From assembly GCF_000504165.1 (NCBI RefSeq), contig NZ_AYSE01000012.1:62001-126000 (forward strand): DNA of 64,000 bases. The letters are read 5' to 3'. The position numbers and the translations under genes were made by a program. The first letter of the stretch is position 1; every line of letters starts with the position of its first letter. Shown here piece by piece: positions 18,472 through 26,969 of this stretch. The notes beneath the pieces were generated by a model, which was not told the origin of the DNA, did no database searches, and saw only the letters and a list, made by a program, of their open reading frames with translations. Origin of the DNA: Bacillus sp. FJAT-14578 (GTDB taxonomy: Bacteria > Bacillota > Bacilli > Bacillales > Bacillaceae_H).

Positions 18472-18499
18472 AGCATCGCGATTGTGCGATGCTTTTTTT
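18472..18499 (+). terminator. adeC terminator
   Basis: AGCATCGC pairs with GCGATGCT and is followed by seven T, ten bases past the stop codon. Confidence 0.85.
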
Positions 18500-18648
18500 A
18501 CATATCATATAACTCATTCTATAATAAGTGAACCATATGAAAATGGACTATACGGTGTTTTTCTGTAAAGTTAATTTAAAAATTTCGCTTTTTTTATCTC
18601 TTTGTCTTTCTGTTTTTCATCTTGAATGGATTATCCAAAGGTTCTTAC

Positions 18649-18694
18649 ATAAGAAATCGGCAAGAACCCGTAAGGGAGCTTGCCGATTTCTTAT
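18649..18694. other. strong hairpin 1 of a tandem pair
   Basis: Perfect 16-bp arms (ATAAGAAATCGGCAAG and complement) enclose a nested CCC-GTAA-GGG mini-hairpin. It directly abuts hairpin 2. No T run follows on either side, so a simple terminator is not obvious. Confidence 0.8.
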
Positions 18695-18743
18695 ACGTAA
18701 CGGGCTGGACATGGACGCGCTTCCCATATCCAGCCCGTTACGT
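18695..18743. other. strong hairpin 2 of a tandem pair
   Basis: Arms ACGTAACGGGCTGGA with TCCAGCCCGTTACGT, extended by ATGG/CCAT after a mismatch. It starts three bases after the stop codon of the leftward 38-residue ORF. Confidence 0.8.
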
Positions 18744-18745
18744 GA

Positions 18746-18862
18746 TTATTTAATTCTTATTTTCCCTCTTCTTTTTCTTTTTTTATAATAGGCAGCTCCT
18801 TCTTTCACCAAAATTGGCAAAACAGCTGTCAAAATTCTTTTTACGACAGTTTTTTGAATCAT
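18746..18862 (-). CDS. 38-residue hydrophobic-basic peptide, unrecognised
   Basis: ATG at 18862 follows AAAAGGAGAGGGTG, an excellent ribosome site. The peptide has an N-terminal amphipathic or hydrophobic stretch (VVKRILTAVLPILVKEGAA) and an Arg/Lys-rich tail (YYKKRKRRGKIRIK). That composition recalls membrane-active small peptides, but I recognise no family. Two very stable tandem hairpins follow at once. Confidence 0.6.
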   Translation of the reverse strand: MIQKTVVKRILTAVLPILVKEGAAYYKKRKRRGKIRIK

Positions 18863-18956
18863 TATTTCACCCTCTCCTTTTACTAACCATATACCCTTTG
18901 CTTGGTCAATAAAAACTTTTCATAAAGAAAGTCTTCCATCAGCGACAATAAAATAA

Positions 18957-18986
18957 AAAACACCTCTCCAGGCCGGAGAGATGTTT
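18957..18986 (-). terminator. terminator of the CAP-domain gene
   Basis: Leftward, AAACATCTCTCC pairs with GGAGAGGTGTTT and is followed by a T run. Confidence 0.85.
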
Positions 18987-18992
18987 TTGAAA

Positions 18993-19760
18993 TTATTTGC
19001 CGATGAACATTTGTGTCCAATAAGTTGAACCGCTGCCTTCTACATAGCCGACACCAATATGTGTAAAGTCCGGGTTTAAAATGTTTTTACGGTGACCGTC
19101 ACTGTTCATCCACCCGTTCATGACTTCTTCCGGTGTCTGTTGGCCTTTCGCAATGTTTTCACCCGCTGTGCGATAGTCAATACCAAATTGCTTCATCATA
19201 TCAAATGGTGAGCCGTATGTTGGTGAAGTATGGCTGAAATAGTTTTTATTCATCATATCTTTTGATTTTTCACGTGCAACATCGCTTAATTTCGTATCTA
19301 ACTGCAATGCTGACAAACCTTGTTTTTGTCTTTCTTGATTAACAAGCTCTACTACTTTCTTTTCGAATGCACTTACAGATGAAGCTTCGGCAGTTGGCTG
19401 TGCTTGGGCTTCCTTGCCAGCTTGTGGAGCCGGTGCTGCTTTCTGTGCAGGCTGCGCTTGTACAGGATTTGATGCCTGCGGAGCAGGAGCCGCTTGTTGC
19501 GCTGTTTCCTTAGCTTGAGCTGCCGGTTTTTGAATATTAAATTGCTTTAACAGCTCATCTGCATTATTTGTATGTTGAACATTAAATTGCTTTAACAGTT
19601 CATCTACATTATTTATATTTTGAACATTAATATGTTGAACATTCTGTTTTGAATTTACTGGACAATTTATAGTTGAGGCATCTGCCTGTGTTTGTGTAGC
19701 TAATAATCCAAATGACATAGCTCCAATAATAGTCGCGAAACGAAGTTTTTTGTTTTTCAT
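18993..19760 (-). CDS. ykwD: secreted CAP/SCP-domain protein (YkwD-like)
   Basis: A 255-residue exported protein. A signal peptide (about 1-28, ending TQADAS) is followed by a 13-residue tandem repeat (NNVDELLKQFNVQ then NADELLKQFNIQ), an Ala/Pro/Gln-rich linker, and a C-terminal CAP domain (about 135-255). CAP motifs include HTSPTYGSPF and GENIAKGQ, with ILNPDFTHIGVG at the end. The resemblance is to B. subtilis YkwD; the function is unknown. The ATG at 19760 has GAGGAGGT upstream; an earlier in-frame start lacks one. Confidence 0.87.
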   Translation of the reverse strand: MKNKKLRFATIIGAMSFGLLATQTQADASTINCPVNSKQNVQHINVQNINNVDELLKQFNVQHTNNADELLKQFNIQKPAAQAKETAQQAAPAPQASNPVQAQPAQKAAPAPQAGKEAQAQPTAEASSVSAFEKKVVELVNQERQKQGLSALQLDTKLSDVAREKSKDMMNKNYFSHTSPTYGSPFDMMKQFGIDYRTAGENIAKGQQTPEEVMNGWMNSDGHRKNILNPDFTHIGVGYVEGSGSTYWTQMFIGK

Positions 19761-19974
19761 GAGTGAATGACCTCCTCGTTTTGTTTGACTCAACGCCTCC
19801 TATTCTCCATGAATTTTAGTAATCTATCAACCTTTTAAAGCTTCCAATATTATCAAGCTATGAAAATGAACATACGCAGAAAATTTAACCATCTTTATAA
19901 ACACTGCCACGATAGGAATAGTGGAGAATAATTTCTTTTCGTGCTTTTTGGCAAAGAAATTTATGGAAACAAAA

Positions 19975-20006
19975 AAAAGCCCCTCTTCTTAGAAGAGAAG
20001 CTTTTT
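19975..20006 (-). terminator. yfkM terminator
   Basis: Leftward, AAAAGCTTCTCTTCT pairs with AGAAGAGGGGCTTTT (one-sided bulge) and a T run follows. Confidence 0.8.
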
Positions 20007-20018
20007 TCATTTATGTTT

Positions 20019-20534
20019 TTAGCTTAATACATTTAACGATTCGCGGATGAATGCCGGTAAATCATCGGGTGTACGACTTGTGACAAGTTGATTTCCACAT
20101 ACAACGACTTCCTTGTCATGGAATGTGGCACCTGCATTCTTCAAATCCACTGCAATGGATTTATAGCCCGTTACATCGCGTCCTTTCAACGTTTCTGCCG
20201 TAATCAGCAATTGCGGCCCATGACAGATAGCCATCACCGGCTTTTTCGCCTCCATCATTTCTTTCGTGAATGAAACGAAACGATCATCCGCTCGCAAGAT
20301 ATCAGGCGAAAAACCTCCGGGCAAGAACAAGGCATCAAACTCTTCCGGCTTTGTCTCATCGATGCTGACATCAACCGTTTCTGTTGATTCTCCTTGTTTT
20401 CCTTTAACCGTCTTGCCTTTTTCCTTTTCGATAACAGTCAGTTCATGTCCTGCTTCCTTAAGAGCTTTTGCAGGTTCGGTATACTCGGAATCCTCATACA
20501 TATCAGTCATTAACACGGCAATTTTTTTACTCAT
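20019..20534 (-). CDS. yfkM: DJ-1/PfpI-family protein YfkM
   Basis: A 171-residue class I glutamine-amidotransferase-like protein of the PfpI subgroup. The nucleophile elbow AICHGPQLL (Cys near 104) and the LFLPGG motif near 72 are present. Relatives act as protease, chaperone or methylglyoxal-handling enzymes; here the reaction is not determined. The ATG at 20534 is chosen because AAGGAG lies nine bases upstream and overlaps an earlier GTG. Confidence 0.9.
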   Translation of the reverse strand: MSKKIAVLMTDMYEDSEYTEPAKALKEAGHELTVIEKEKGKTVKGKQGESTETVDVSIDETKPEEFDALFLPGGFSPDILRADDRFVSFTKEMMEAKKPVMAICHGPQLLITAETLKGRDVTGYKSIAVDLKNAGATFHDKEVVVCGNQLVTSRTPDDLPAFIRESLNVLS

Positions 20535-20646
20535 TATAGACACTCCTTAAAAAATCTTTTATTGTTTGTCCACTAATAAAGTACCCTCTATTTTATTGCG
20601 TAAACTTATAAGGAGAGTTCCGAAAGAAAAAGTTAAACAACAAAAA

Positions 20647-20799
20647 GAGGATGACCGAAAAGGGCAAAACACGGCCCTTTTCGGTCATCCTCTTGAAAGG
20701 CCCCGTCATGAAAATCCTGTAAAACCAAGGAATTATGTGATGGGGCCTTTCAGTAAAAATCAGTTTTTGTGATTTATTAGAGGCTTATAAGAAAGCCCC
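20647..20799 (-). repeat. dispersed three-hairpin element, copy B
   Basis: Reversed relative to the other copies. In leftward reading it shows AAATCACAAAAACTGATTTTT, the GAAAGGCCCC central hairpin with TGACGGGGCCTTTC, and a GATGACCGAAAAGGG end hairpin. It lies in the 3' flank of hmp, forward with respect to that gene. Confidence 0.82.
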
Positions 20800-20839
20800 T
20801 TTCCCTTTTTTTCTGTTTCCTTTAAAAAATGATGCGGCC

Positions 20840-22036
20840 TTATAACTTCATGTTTGGTCCAAAAAATTCATAATGAATCGCTTCTTCTTCTACACCAATT
20901 TCCTTTAATGCCTGGTAAATGGCTTTCATGAAGGGAACCGGTCCACACATGTAATAGTCTGCATTCTTGTCTGCGATTACTTCCTGAAGCCAATCAGCCG
21001 TAATGTAGCCTTCTTTATCAAAGTTTTGCAGCGTACGATCTTCCTCCGTCGGATTTTCATAACAGACGAATGTGTTGGCACTGACAGCGGCTGCCTCTTC
21101 ACGAAGAGCATGATGACGGCCGCTTTGTGTTGCGTGAATGAATGTGATGTCACGGTTCGGCTGTTTTTCTGCTGCCGTTTTTAGCATGCTCATTAACGGT
21201 GTGACACCTACTCCCCCGCTAATAAGAACAAGCGGTTTCCCATTTTCCATATCTAAAACAAACTCTCCAGCAGGAGCACTTACTTCAATGCCATCTCCTT
21301 CATTCACATAATCATGTAAATAATTCGATACGGCCCCTTCCGGTTTTTGATCATCCGCTTCACGTTTAACGGTAATTCGATAATACTCTCCATTTGGTGC
21401 ATCTGATAAGCTGTATTGACGAATATGCGTGTACTCTTTACCAGGGATACTCACACGAACGCTAATGTATTGACCAGGTACGAAAGAAGAAACGCCGGCA
21501 CCATCTTTTGGCTGTAAATAGAACGATGTAATCACATCGCTTTCTTTCACTTTACGAACGACGGAAAACGGTTTGTAATCTTTCCAGCCGCCTTCTTTAT
21601 TTTCAGCCGCCACATACATATCACGTTCCACTTGGATGAAGGCATCCGCAATTACGCCGTATGCTTCTGCCCATGCATTGATAATGTCATCCGTGGCTGC
21701 TTCTTTTAACACATCTTTAATCGCCAACAATAGATGTTTCCCTACAATCGGGTAGTGTTCAGCTTTTATTCCGATGCTGCGATGTTTATGGGCAATTTGT
21801 TTGACTACCGGAATAATTTTATCGAGCTGGTCAATATAGACGGCCGCGGCATAAACTGTGTTGGCCAAAGCCGTTTGTTGTCTGCCCGTTTTTTGATTCG
21901 TTTGGTTGAAAATATTTAATAACTCAGGATGTGCTTCAAACATCATTTCATAAAAACGCTTCGTAATATCTTGACCGTATTTTTCTAATACAGGAGCTGT
22001 ACTTTTTACAATTTCAATTGTTTTTTCGCTTAACAT
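20840..22036 (-). CDS. hmp: flavohaemoglobin, nitric oxide dioxygenase
   Basis: A 398-residue flavohaemoglobin that oxidises NO to nitrate with O2 and NAD(P)H. The globin domain (1-140) has the proximal-His helix KQIAHKHRSIG. The FAD domain carries RQYSLSD, and the NAD domain GGVGVTPLMSM and CGPVPFM. Length is normal. Two NsrR-like boxes lie upstream and nsrR is divergent, so NO-induced derepression is expected. ATG follows GAGGGGAT. Confidence 0.96.
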   Translation of the reverse strand: MLSEKTIEIVKSTAPVLEKYGQDITKRFYEMMFEAHPELLNIFNQTNQKTGRQQTALANTVYAAAVYIDQLDKIIPVVKQIAHKHRSIGIKAEHYPIVGKHLLLAIKDVLKEAATDDIINAWAEAYGVIADAFIQVERDMYVAAENKEGGWKDYKPFSVVRKVKESDVITSFYLQPKDGAGVSSFVPGQYISVRVSIPGKEYTHIRQYSLSDAPNGEYYRITVKREADDQKPEGAVSNYLHDYVNEGDGIEVSAPAGEFVLDMENGKPLVLISGGVGVTPLMSMLKTAAEKQPNRDITFIHATQSGRHHALREEAAAVSANTFVCYENPTEEDRTLQNFDKEGYITADWLQEVIADKNADYYMCGPVPFMKAIYQALKEIGVEEEAIHYEFFGPNMKL

Positions 22037-22060
22037 TATAATCCCCTCGCTCTTTTAAAC

Positions 22061-22077
22061 ATGTATTTAAAATACAT
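22061..22077 (-). promoter_or_regulatory. NsrR-like operator 1
   Basis: A perfect palindrome ATGTATTTAAAATACAT, close to the ATGTATTTTAAATACAT-type NsrR site, 25 bp before hmp. Confidence 0.8.
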
Positions 22078-22107
22078 CTTTATAATAAATAATAATGACC
22101 AAAAAAG

Positions 22108-22124
22108 ATATATATAAAATACAT
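22108..22124 (-). promoter_or_regulatory. NsrR-like operator 2
   Basis: ATATATATAAAATACAT matches operator 1 at 15 of 17 positions and is 47 bp away. Confidence 0.6.
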
Positions 22125-22215
22125 CTTTAAAAAAGTTGTCACAATTTCAAATGTGCGCATGTTTGAAATTCTTTTTCTTTTTGGCCTTGTTAAAGAACCA
22201 TGTTGATTTTTACTG

Positions 22216-22265
22216 TTTTTGACTCATTCATTCGAAAAAGTCTTTTCGAATGAATGAGTCAAAAA
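22216..22265. other. 23-bp perfect inverted repeat between hmp and nsrR
   Basis: TTTTTGACTCATTCATTCGAAAA and its complement flank a 4-base loop, and GTTGAT/ATCAAC extend it outward with an asymmetric insert. It lies between two divergent promoters, an unusual place for a terminator. Confidence 0.75.
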
Positions 22266-22393
22266 TCAACAATACCCTCTAACAAAGCCCTCTTAAAAAA
22301 ATGGACGTTTATCTATGCCCGCCCAAATATTAACACTCGCGTTAAAAACGTGCTATGATAAGGATACCTTAACGAAATCAAGGGGTTATTCAA

Positions 22394-22834
22394 ATGAGAT
22401 TAACAAATTATACCGATTACTCTCTTCGTGTTTTATTATATCTGGCAGTCAAGAAGGAACATGAATTAAGCAATATTAAAGAAATTGCCGATGCTTATCA
22501 TATTTCAAAAAACCATTTAATGAAGGTTGCTCATGAACTTGGAAAGCTCGGCCTCATTGAGACCATTCGCGGCCGAAATGGCGGGATCCGATTGGCCAAA
22601 CATCCGCGGGATATTAACATCGGTGAAGTCGTAGCCCGAACCGAAGAGGATTTTCACATTGTGGAGTGTTTTAACCGAAATGGAAACCTATGTGCGATTA
22701 CTCCTTCCTGCAAATTAAAACATGTGCTGTATGAAGCGCTTCAAGCTTTCATCACTGTTTTAAAAGGCTATACGTTAGAAGACTTGATTTACAATAAGGA
22801 TGAGCTTAAACAGTTGTTACGCTCTCAAGATTGA
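22394..22834 (+). CDS. nsrR: NO-sensing Rrf2-family repressor NsrR
   Basis: A 146-residue Rrf2 protein with an N-terminal winged helix and cysteines C92, C100 and C106, the same spacing as the iron-sulfur ligands of B. subtilis NsrR. It represses hmp; NO damages the cluster and relieves binding. A TATGAT -10-like element lies about 40 bp upstream. ATG follows AAGGGG. Confidence 0.94.
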   Translation: MRLTNYTDYSLRVLLYLAVKKEHELSNIKEIADAYHISKNHLMKVAHELGKLGLIETIRGRNGGIRLAKHPRDINIGEVVARTEEDFHIVECFNRNGNLCAITPSCKLKHVLYEALQAFITVLKGYTLEDLIYNKDELKQLLRSQD

Positions 22835-22860
22835 CAGCTTCTTAAATTGATTTCACCATG

Positions 22861-22907
22861 AAAAAAGCGTCTCAAGGAAGAGATTCGCTCTTCCTTGAGA
22901 CGCTTTT
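22861..22907. terminator. bidirectional terminator, nsrR/yitT
   Basis: Perfect 20-bp arms starting AAAAGCGTCTCAAGG enclose a 5-base loop, with T or A tracts on both sides. Confidence 0.85.
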
Positions 22908-22985
22908 AGCATTGTTCATATTGGATTTTGTCTGCAGGCTCAATAACAACCATGTTGAATTAACACAGTTTCTTGCCTCGTATAT

Positions 22986-23807
22986 TCATCTATCAGGCAT
23001 GTCTCTTCGAAATAACCCGACCACTTCTACCGTTTCTGTAATATTGACGAAAGCATTAGGGTCTACTTCGTGAATAAGCGGCTTAACATCAACCAGCTCA
23101 TAGCGAGAAATGACCGTCATCAAAATTTTGCGGCTTTGGCTTGAGTACGCTCCTTCTCCATCCATGACCGTGACACCCCGGACAAGATTGGTCAGAAGCT
23201 TTTGTTTCATCTCTTCGCCCTTACTTGTAATAATCATTAAAGTGAGCTTAATGTGGCTTGTATGAATAGCATCCACAACTTTACCGGTGACAAAAATGGA
23301 CAGCATCGTATATAAAGCGGCATCCCAATTGACGAAGAATCCTGATACAAACACGACAACCGCATTCATCGCAGACAATAACGCACCAAGGGGAAAATCC
23401 CTTTTATTCGTCAATAACATCGCAATAATATCGAATCCACCCGTTGAAGCAGATTGACGAAAGACCAGCCCTACACCAATACCTGTCAACACTCCACCAA
23501 ACACAGCCGATAAAATCGGATCAGTACTTACAGCCTTTATTGGAATGATGTATAGCGCAACAGATAAGACGACAATAGATAAAAGCGTGTATGCAACAAA
23601 TCGCTTTCCTAATTTCATGAACCCAATAACTACCAAAGGGAAATTCAATAAAAAGTTCATCAGCCCTGTGTTAAAAGGGGTCAAAATCCCGATAATCATG
23701 GCGATGCCGCTAATGCCGCTGCTTAATACTTTGTGAGGAATCAAAAATAAATTGTAAGCGAACCCGATGATAATTGAACCTATAATAATAATAAATATTC
23801 TCTGCAT
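22986..23807 (-). CDS. YitT-family membrane protein (DUF2179)
   Basis: A 273-residue protein with about five N-terminal hydrophobic segments and a C-terminal cytoplasmic DUF2179 domain (about 195-273, motif GVTVMDGEGAYS). B. subtilis has several paralogues and the function is unknown. Which paralogue this matches cannot be decided. ATG follows AGAGGTAG. Confidence 0.88.
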   Translation of the reverse strand: MQRIFIIIIGSIIIGFAYNLFLIPHKVLSSGISGIAMIIGILTPFNTGLMNFLLNFPLVVIGFMKLGKRFVAYTLLSIVVLSVALYIIPIKAVSTDPILSAVFGGVLTGIGVGLVFRQSASTGGFDIIAMLLTNKRDFPLGALLSAMNAVVVFVSGFFVNWDAALYTMLSIFVTGKVVDAIHTSHIKLTLMIITSKGEEMKQKLLTNLVRGVTVMDGEGAYSSQSRKILMTVISRYELVDVKPLIHEVDPNAFVNITETVEVVGLFRRDMPDR

Positions 23808-24165
23808 CCCATCTACCTCTTGCTCACGAATTTAACACTTTATTTCCTCTCAATTATAGTCGCTCATTATAGAAAAAAGCCAAAAAAAGTATATTCAGAA
23901 ATTTACTTTTCCATATGGCGCAAAAGCCTTTTTCTCAATTAAAAGCGATAAACGTTCCATATAAGTCCCCGTCGAAGTTTCGACAAGGTTCTTCATTGAC
24001 AGTGTCGAAGTTTCGAGATGGATCTATAAGCTATGCTACACCTGTTTATATTTAGCATAGCATAATCAAGGACGTTTCATTCTCACACAATAAAACGCAG
24101 GAAATATTTATTATGTTCAGAGCGAGGGATCCCAGCCCATAAAGGGACAGGTCCCTCACTTTCGT
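23808..24165. other. gene-free stretch with two small repeats
   Basis: GTCGAAGTTTCGA occurs twice (near 23970 and 24002), 32 bp apart. An imperfect hairpin built on GAGGGATCC and GGTCCCTC lies near 24124-24158. No ORF or RNA class is recognised. Confidence 0.5.
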
Positions 24166-24193
24166 TTGACAAGATACTCTTTTAATTTAAAAT
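24166..24193 (+). promoter_or_regulatory. SigA-type promoter for the M20 peptidase gene
   Basis: TTGACA at 24166-24171 and TAAAAT at 24188-24193 are 16 bp apart and lie upstream of the peptidase ribosome site. Confidence 0.65.
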
Positions 24194-24230
24194 TTAAGGA
24201 ATACAACTCACCACAGCAGGAGGGGGTAAA

Positions 24231-25304
24231 ATGGTGAAACAATTACTAAAGGATTTAATTGCCATCGATAGTTCCACAAAAGAAGGAGCAAATGCAGCCG
24301 TTGAATTTTGCCAAAAGTGGCTGATCGAACAACAGCTCCCATTCATTTCATTAGAAAATAACGGCTATAAAATGCTCATATGCGAAATTGGCAGCGGCGA
24401 CAAAACGTTGACGTGGAATGGCCACGTCGATGTCGTAAGCGGAAATCGCAAACAATTTGCTCCTTTAGAGTTGGACGGAAAAATTTATGGACGTGGAGCC
24501 GCAGATATGAAGGCAGGAGTCGCAGCTATGATGTGTGCGATGGCCTCACTAAAAGAAAAAGCCCTTCGTTCCCGTATTCAGCTTCAAATTGTTTCCGATG
24601 AAGAAACAGGCGGATTTTATGGTTCTGGCTATTTAGCGGAACAAGGATACAAGGGAGATTTTGTCATTTGCTCGGAGCCTACCCAATTGGGTATTGGCTT
24701 ACAGGCAAAAGGGATTATGCAGTTGGATATTGAAGTGAAGGGAAAGGCCGCTCATGGCAGCCGTCCATGGGAAGGTGTAAATGCGATTGAAAAAGCCATG
24801 GACATGTATCACGACATTTTACAATTGCCTTTCGCCAAAGAAAGTTCAGCCTTTTATTCTTCCCCCTCTATTAATCTAGCAAAAATTCACGGGGGAGAAG
24901 TATATAATAAAGTGCCTGATCGTTGCATACTATCACTCGATATCCGTTTTTTGCCCACCCAAACGATGGAAGATATTTTGCGGGAGATTAAAGCCATTGC
25001 AGGAGAAGATGTGGTGTGGTACATGTACGGAGAACCTGTACGTACGGAGATAAACAACCCGTTCATCCAGTCTTTGCATCCGTTGATTGAAAAATATACC
25101 CATAAACCAGCTGTCGTTTTCGGACAACATGGCTCGGCGGATACCCGCTTCTTTTCTGCCTACGGAATCCCCGCTATCGAATTCGGTCCATCAGGAGCAC
25201 ACTGGCACGGGGATGAAGAATATGTAGAAATCGAATCAATTGAACTATATCAACAAATGTTGATTGAATTTGCTCTTCAATTTGACAAAGTTGAACAGTG
25301 TTAA
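24231..25304 (+). CDS. M20-family metallopeptidase/deacylase (ArgE/DapE type)
   Basis: A 357-residue zinc-dependent enzyme. Metal-binding motifs are visible: GHVDVV (near 63), GRGAADMKAG (near 87), SDEETGG (near 122), and CSEPT. The dimerisation domain has AHGSRP near 178. Substrates in the family include N-acetylated or N-succinylated amino acids and small peptides; none is indicated by the neighbours. ATG follows AGGAGGGGG. Confidence 0.85.
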   Translation: MVKQLLKDLIAIDSSTKEGANAAVEFCQKWLIEQQLPFISLENNGYKMLICEIGSGDKTLTWNGHVDVVSGNRKQFAPLELDGKIYGRGAADMKAGVAAMMCAMASLKEKALRSRIQLQIVSDEETGGFYGSGYLAEQGYKGDFVICSEPTQLGIGLQAKGIMQLDIEVKGKAAHGSRPWEGVNAIEKAMDMYHDILQLPFAKESSAFYSSPSINLAKIHGGEVYNKVPDRCILSLDIRFLPTQTMEDILREIKAIAGEDVVWYMYGEPVRTEINNPFIQSLHPLIEKYTHKPAVVFGQHGSADTRFFSAYGIPAIEFGPSGAHWHGDEEYVEIESIELYQQMLIEFALQFDKVEQC

Positions 25305-25308
25305 AAAG

Positions 25309-25456
25309 AAGCTGTCTCAGAAGTCTTTGGTAAATCACAAGAACTGATTTTTACTGAAAGGCCCCGTTACGAAATCCTTGATTTTACTGGATTTATACAA
25401 CGGGGCCTTTCAGTATGATGGGTCAAAAGGGTTTCTTTTTGCCCTTTTGACCCATT
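25309..25456 (+). repeat. dispersed three-hairpin element, copy C
   Basis: Starts five bases after the peptidase stop. Its parts are AAATCACAAGAACTGATTTTT, a GAAAGGCCCCGTTAC/ACGGGGCCTTTC hairpin, and a GGGTCAAAAGGG/CCCTTTTGACCC hairpin. It is the cleanest of the four copies and may double as a terminator. Confidence 0.85.
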
Positions 25457-25487
25457 CTCTTTCAATGAAAACTTCATTTATTAAATA

Positions 25488-26066
25488 TTAAAATCTCTCA
25501 TTTTTTGAAGGGGAAAAGACAGGACGACCATCTGTGCCTAGAAATTCCTCTTCTTGTGTTAATGTACTTCTTCGCGCTCTAGTGTTCTCATCCATTAATG
25601 TGTCTCTATCAAAATTCACATCATTACCATCTCTATCAACAAGTACTAAGATTTTTCCTTCTTTCACATAAGAATCATAGCGATCGGCTTCATCTTCAGG
25701 AATTCCCATCCCAATTAATGCACCAGCCAATCCTCCAGTACCTGCTCCGACTGCTGCTCCTGTAAGGGTTGCGGCAATTGGGCCCGCTGCTAAGATTGGG
25801 CCGATTCCAGGAATGGCGAGTGCACCCACACCTGCCAATAAACCTGCAAGTCCCCCGATAGCACCTCCAGTCGCTGCACCTGCGGCTGCACCTTCTCCGG
25901 CTTTTGTGCCGGTTTCATCCGTAATCGCGTCTATATCTTTTCGATTCTTCCCGATTACTGAAATATCTTCCGCTCTATATCCTTTCGCCTTCAAATCCTC
26001 GACTGCACGAATCGCTTCCGCCTCTGTGTCGTATACTCCCACAATATGTTTTTCATTTGTATTCAT
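25488..26066 (-). CDS. general stress protein, GSP17M/YflT-like
   Basis: A 192-residue protein with an N-terminal alpha/beta YflT/GSP17M domain (HIVGVYDTEAEAIRAVEDL), a Gly/Ala-rich hydrophobic middle (about 65-125) able to cross or insert in a membrane, and an acidic C-terminal tail. Function unknown; it is a stress-type protein. A matching SigB promoter lies upstream. ATG follows AGGAGGAG. Confidence 0.85.
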   Translation of the reverse strand: MNTNEKHIVGVYDTEAEAIRAVEDLKAKGYRAEDISVIGKNRKDIDAITDETGTKAGEGAAAGAATGGAIGGLAGLLAGVGALAIPGIGPILAAGPIAATLTGAAVGAGTGGLAGALIGMGIPEDEADRYDSYVKEGKILVLVDRDGNDVNFDRDTLMDENTRARRSTLTQEEEFLGTDGRPVFSPSKNERF

Positions 26067-26113
26067 ATGAATCTCCTCCTAGTTAAAGTTTCTTGTTTGT
26101 GCTTACCTTGTAC

Positions 26114-26138
26114 ATACCCGTGGTTAAAAGAGTTAAAC
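26114..26138 (-). promoter_or_regulatory. SigB promoter for the GSP17M-like gene
   Basis: GTTTAA (26138-26133) and GGGTAT (26119-26114) are separated by 13 bp, matching the general-stress consensus. Confidence 0.85.
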
Positions 26139-26216
26139 CACTAAATCTATAAAGAACTGTTCTAAGTATGAAATAGATCATGCCGATAGCGGTTTTGAAA
26201 TGGAAAATAGAAACAT

Positions 26217-26241
26217 GTTAGAGTGCAAAAACGGCGGGTAA
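26217..26241 (+). promoter_or_regulatory. candidate SigB promoter, divergent
   Basis: GTTAGA at 26217-26222, a 13-bp spacer, and GGGTAA at 26236-26241, 46 bp before the next start codon. Confidence 0.55.
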
Positions 26242-26286
26242 GAGTAGAAAGGAGTCTTTTGATTTTCTTTTAATAGGAGGATAACT

Positions 26287-26790
26287 ATGTTTGGAATATA
26301 TGATGTGTGGAAGTTTCTTTTGGCGTTTTTTCTTATTCTGCCTGTCGTTACCTTCATCCATTTAATAGGGCATATCTTTTTTGTCAAATTATTTGGCGGA
26401 AAAGGCGTGCGAATTGTCATTGGATGTGGAACGAAATTATATACGCTTGGAAAAATCGAGATACGGAAGTTTTATTTTGGATCTGGAGGATGTGAGTTCT
26501 CTTATCTGAAATTCGAGAACCGTCTTACCCATTCTCTCATTTTCCTTGGAGGATCGCTGTTTAATTTATTAAGTCTTATACTGGTCAATACATTGGTAAA
26601 GACAAAGACCCTGGAAGTTTCCATGTTTTGGGATCAGTTTATTTACTTTTCTTTTTACTTCATCTTTTTTTCTTTATTTCCGATGGATGATCCGGCCGGT
26701 CTTCCGAGTGACGGAAAAGCTGCCTACTTACTATGGAAAAAGAAAATGAAAAACAAGGCGACCGATGACTGCCAATACAACAAGGATTAA
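26287..26790 (+). CDS. M50-like membrane protein with degenerate active site
   Basis: A 167-residue protein with about four hydrophobic segments. HLIGH (near 25-29) occupies the place of the HExGH zinc motif of site-2 proteases but lacks the catalytic Glu. PMDDPAGLPSDG near 140 resembles the second conserved motif of that family (N/DPxxxDG). So the fold may be retained without peptidase activity. The family relation is inferred. A SigB-like promoter precedes it, divergent from the GSP17M-like gene. ATG follows TAGGAGG. Confidence 0.6.
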   Translation: MFGIYDVWKFLLAFFLILPVVTFIHLIGHIFFVKLFGGKGVRIVIGCGTKLYTLGKIEIRKFYFGSGGCEFSYLKFENRLTHSLIFLGGSLFNLLSLILVNTLVKTKTLEVSMFWDQFIYFSFYFIFFSLFPMDDPAGLPSDGKAAYLLWKKKMKNKATDDCQYNKD

Positions 26791-26969
26791 TTTCTTAGAA
26801 TCATCTCACGGTGACCTTTTTTATTTCAAACATAGCTAAAACGGGGTGAACCACAACCACGGTGCACCCCTTCTATTTGCAGTACCGTAAAACCATTCCA
26901 CTTACAACTTATTCTTCGTTAAGGAGTGGTAAGTCACTGCTGATAAAAATTTCTTTCGCTGTGTACATG

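Noticed and set aside
18528..18788. 86-residue rightward frame after adeC
   Set aside because: It runs across the tandem hairpins and lacks a ribosome site.
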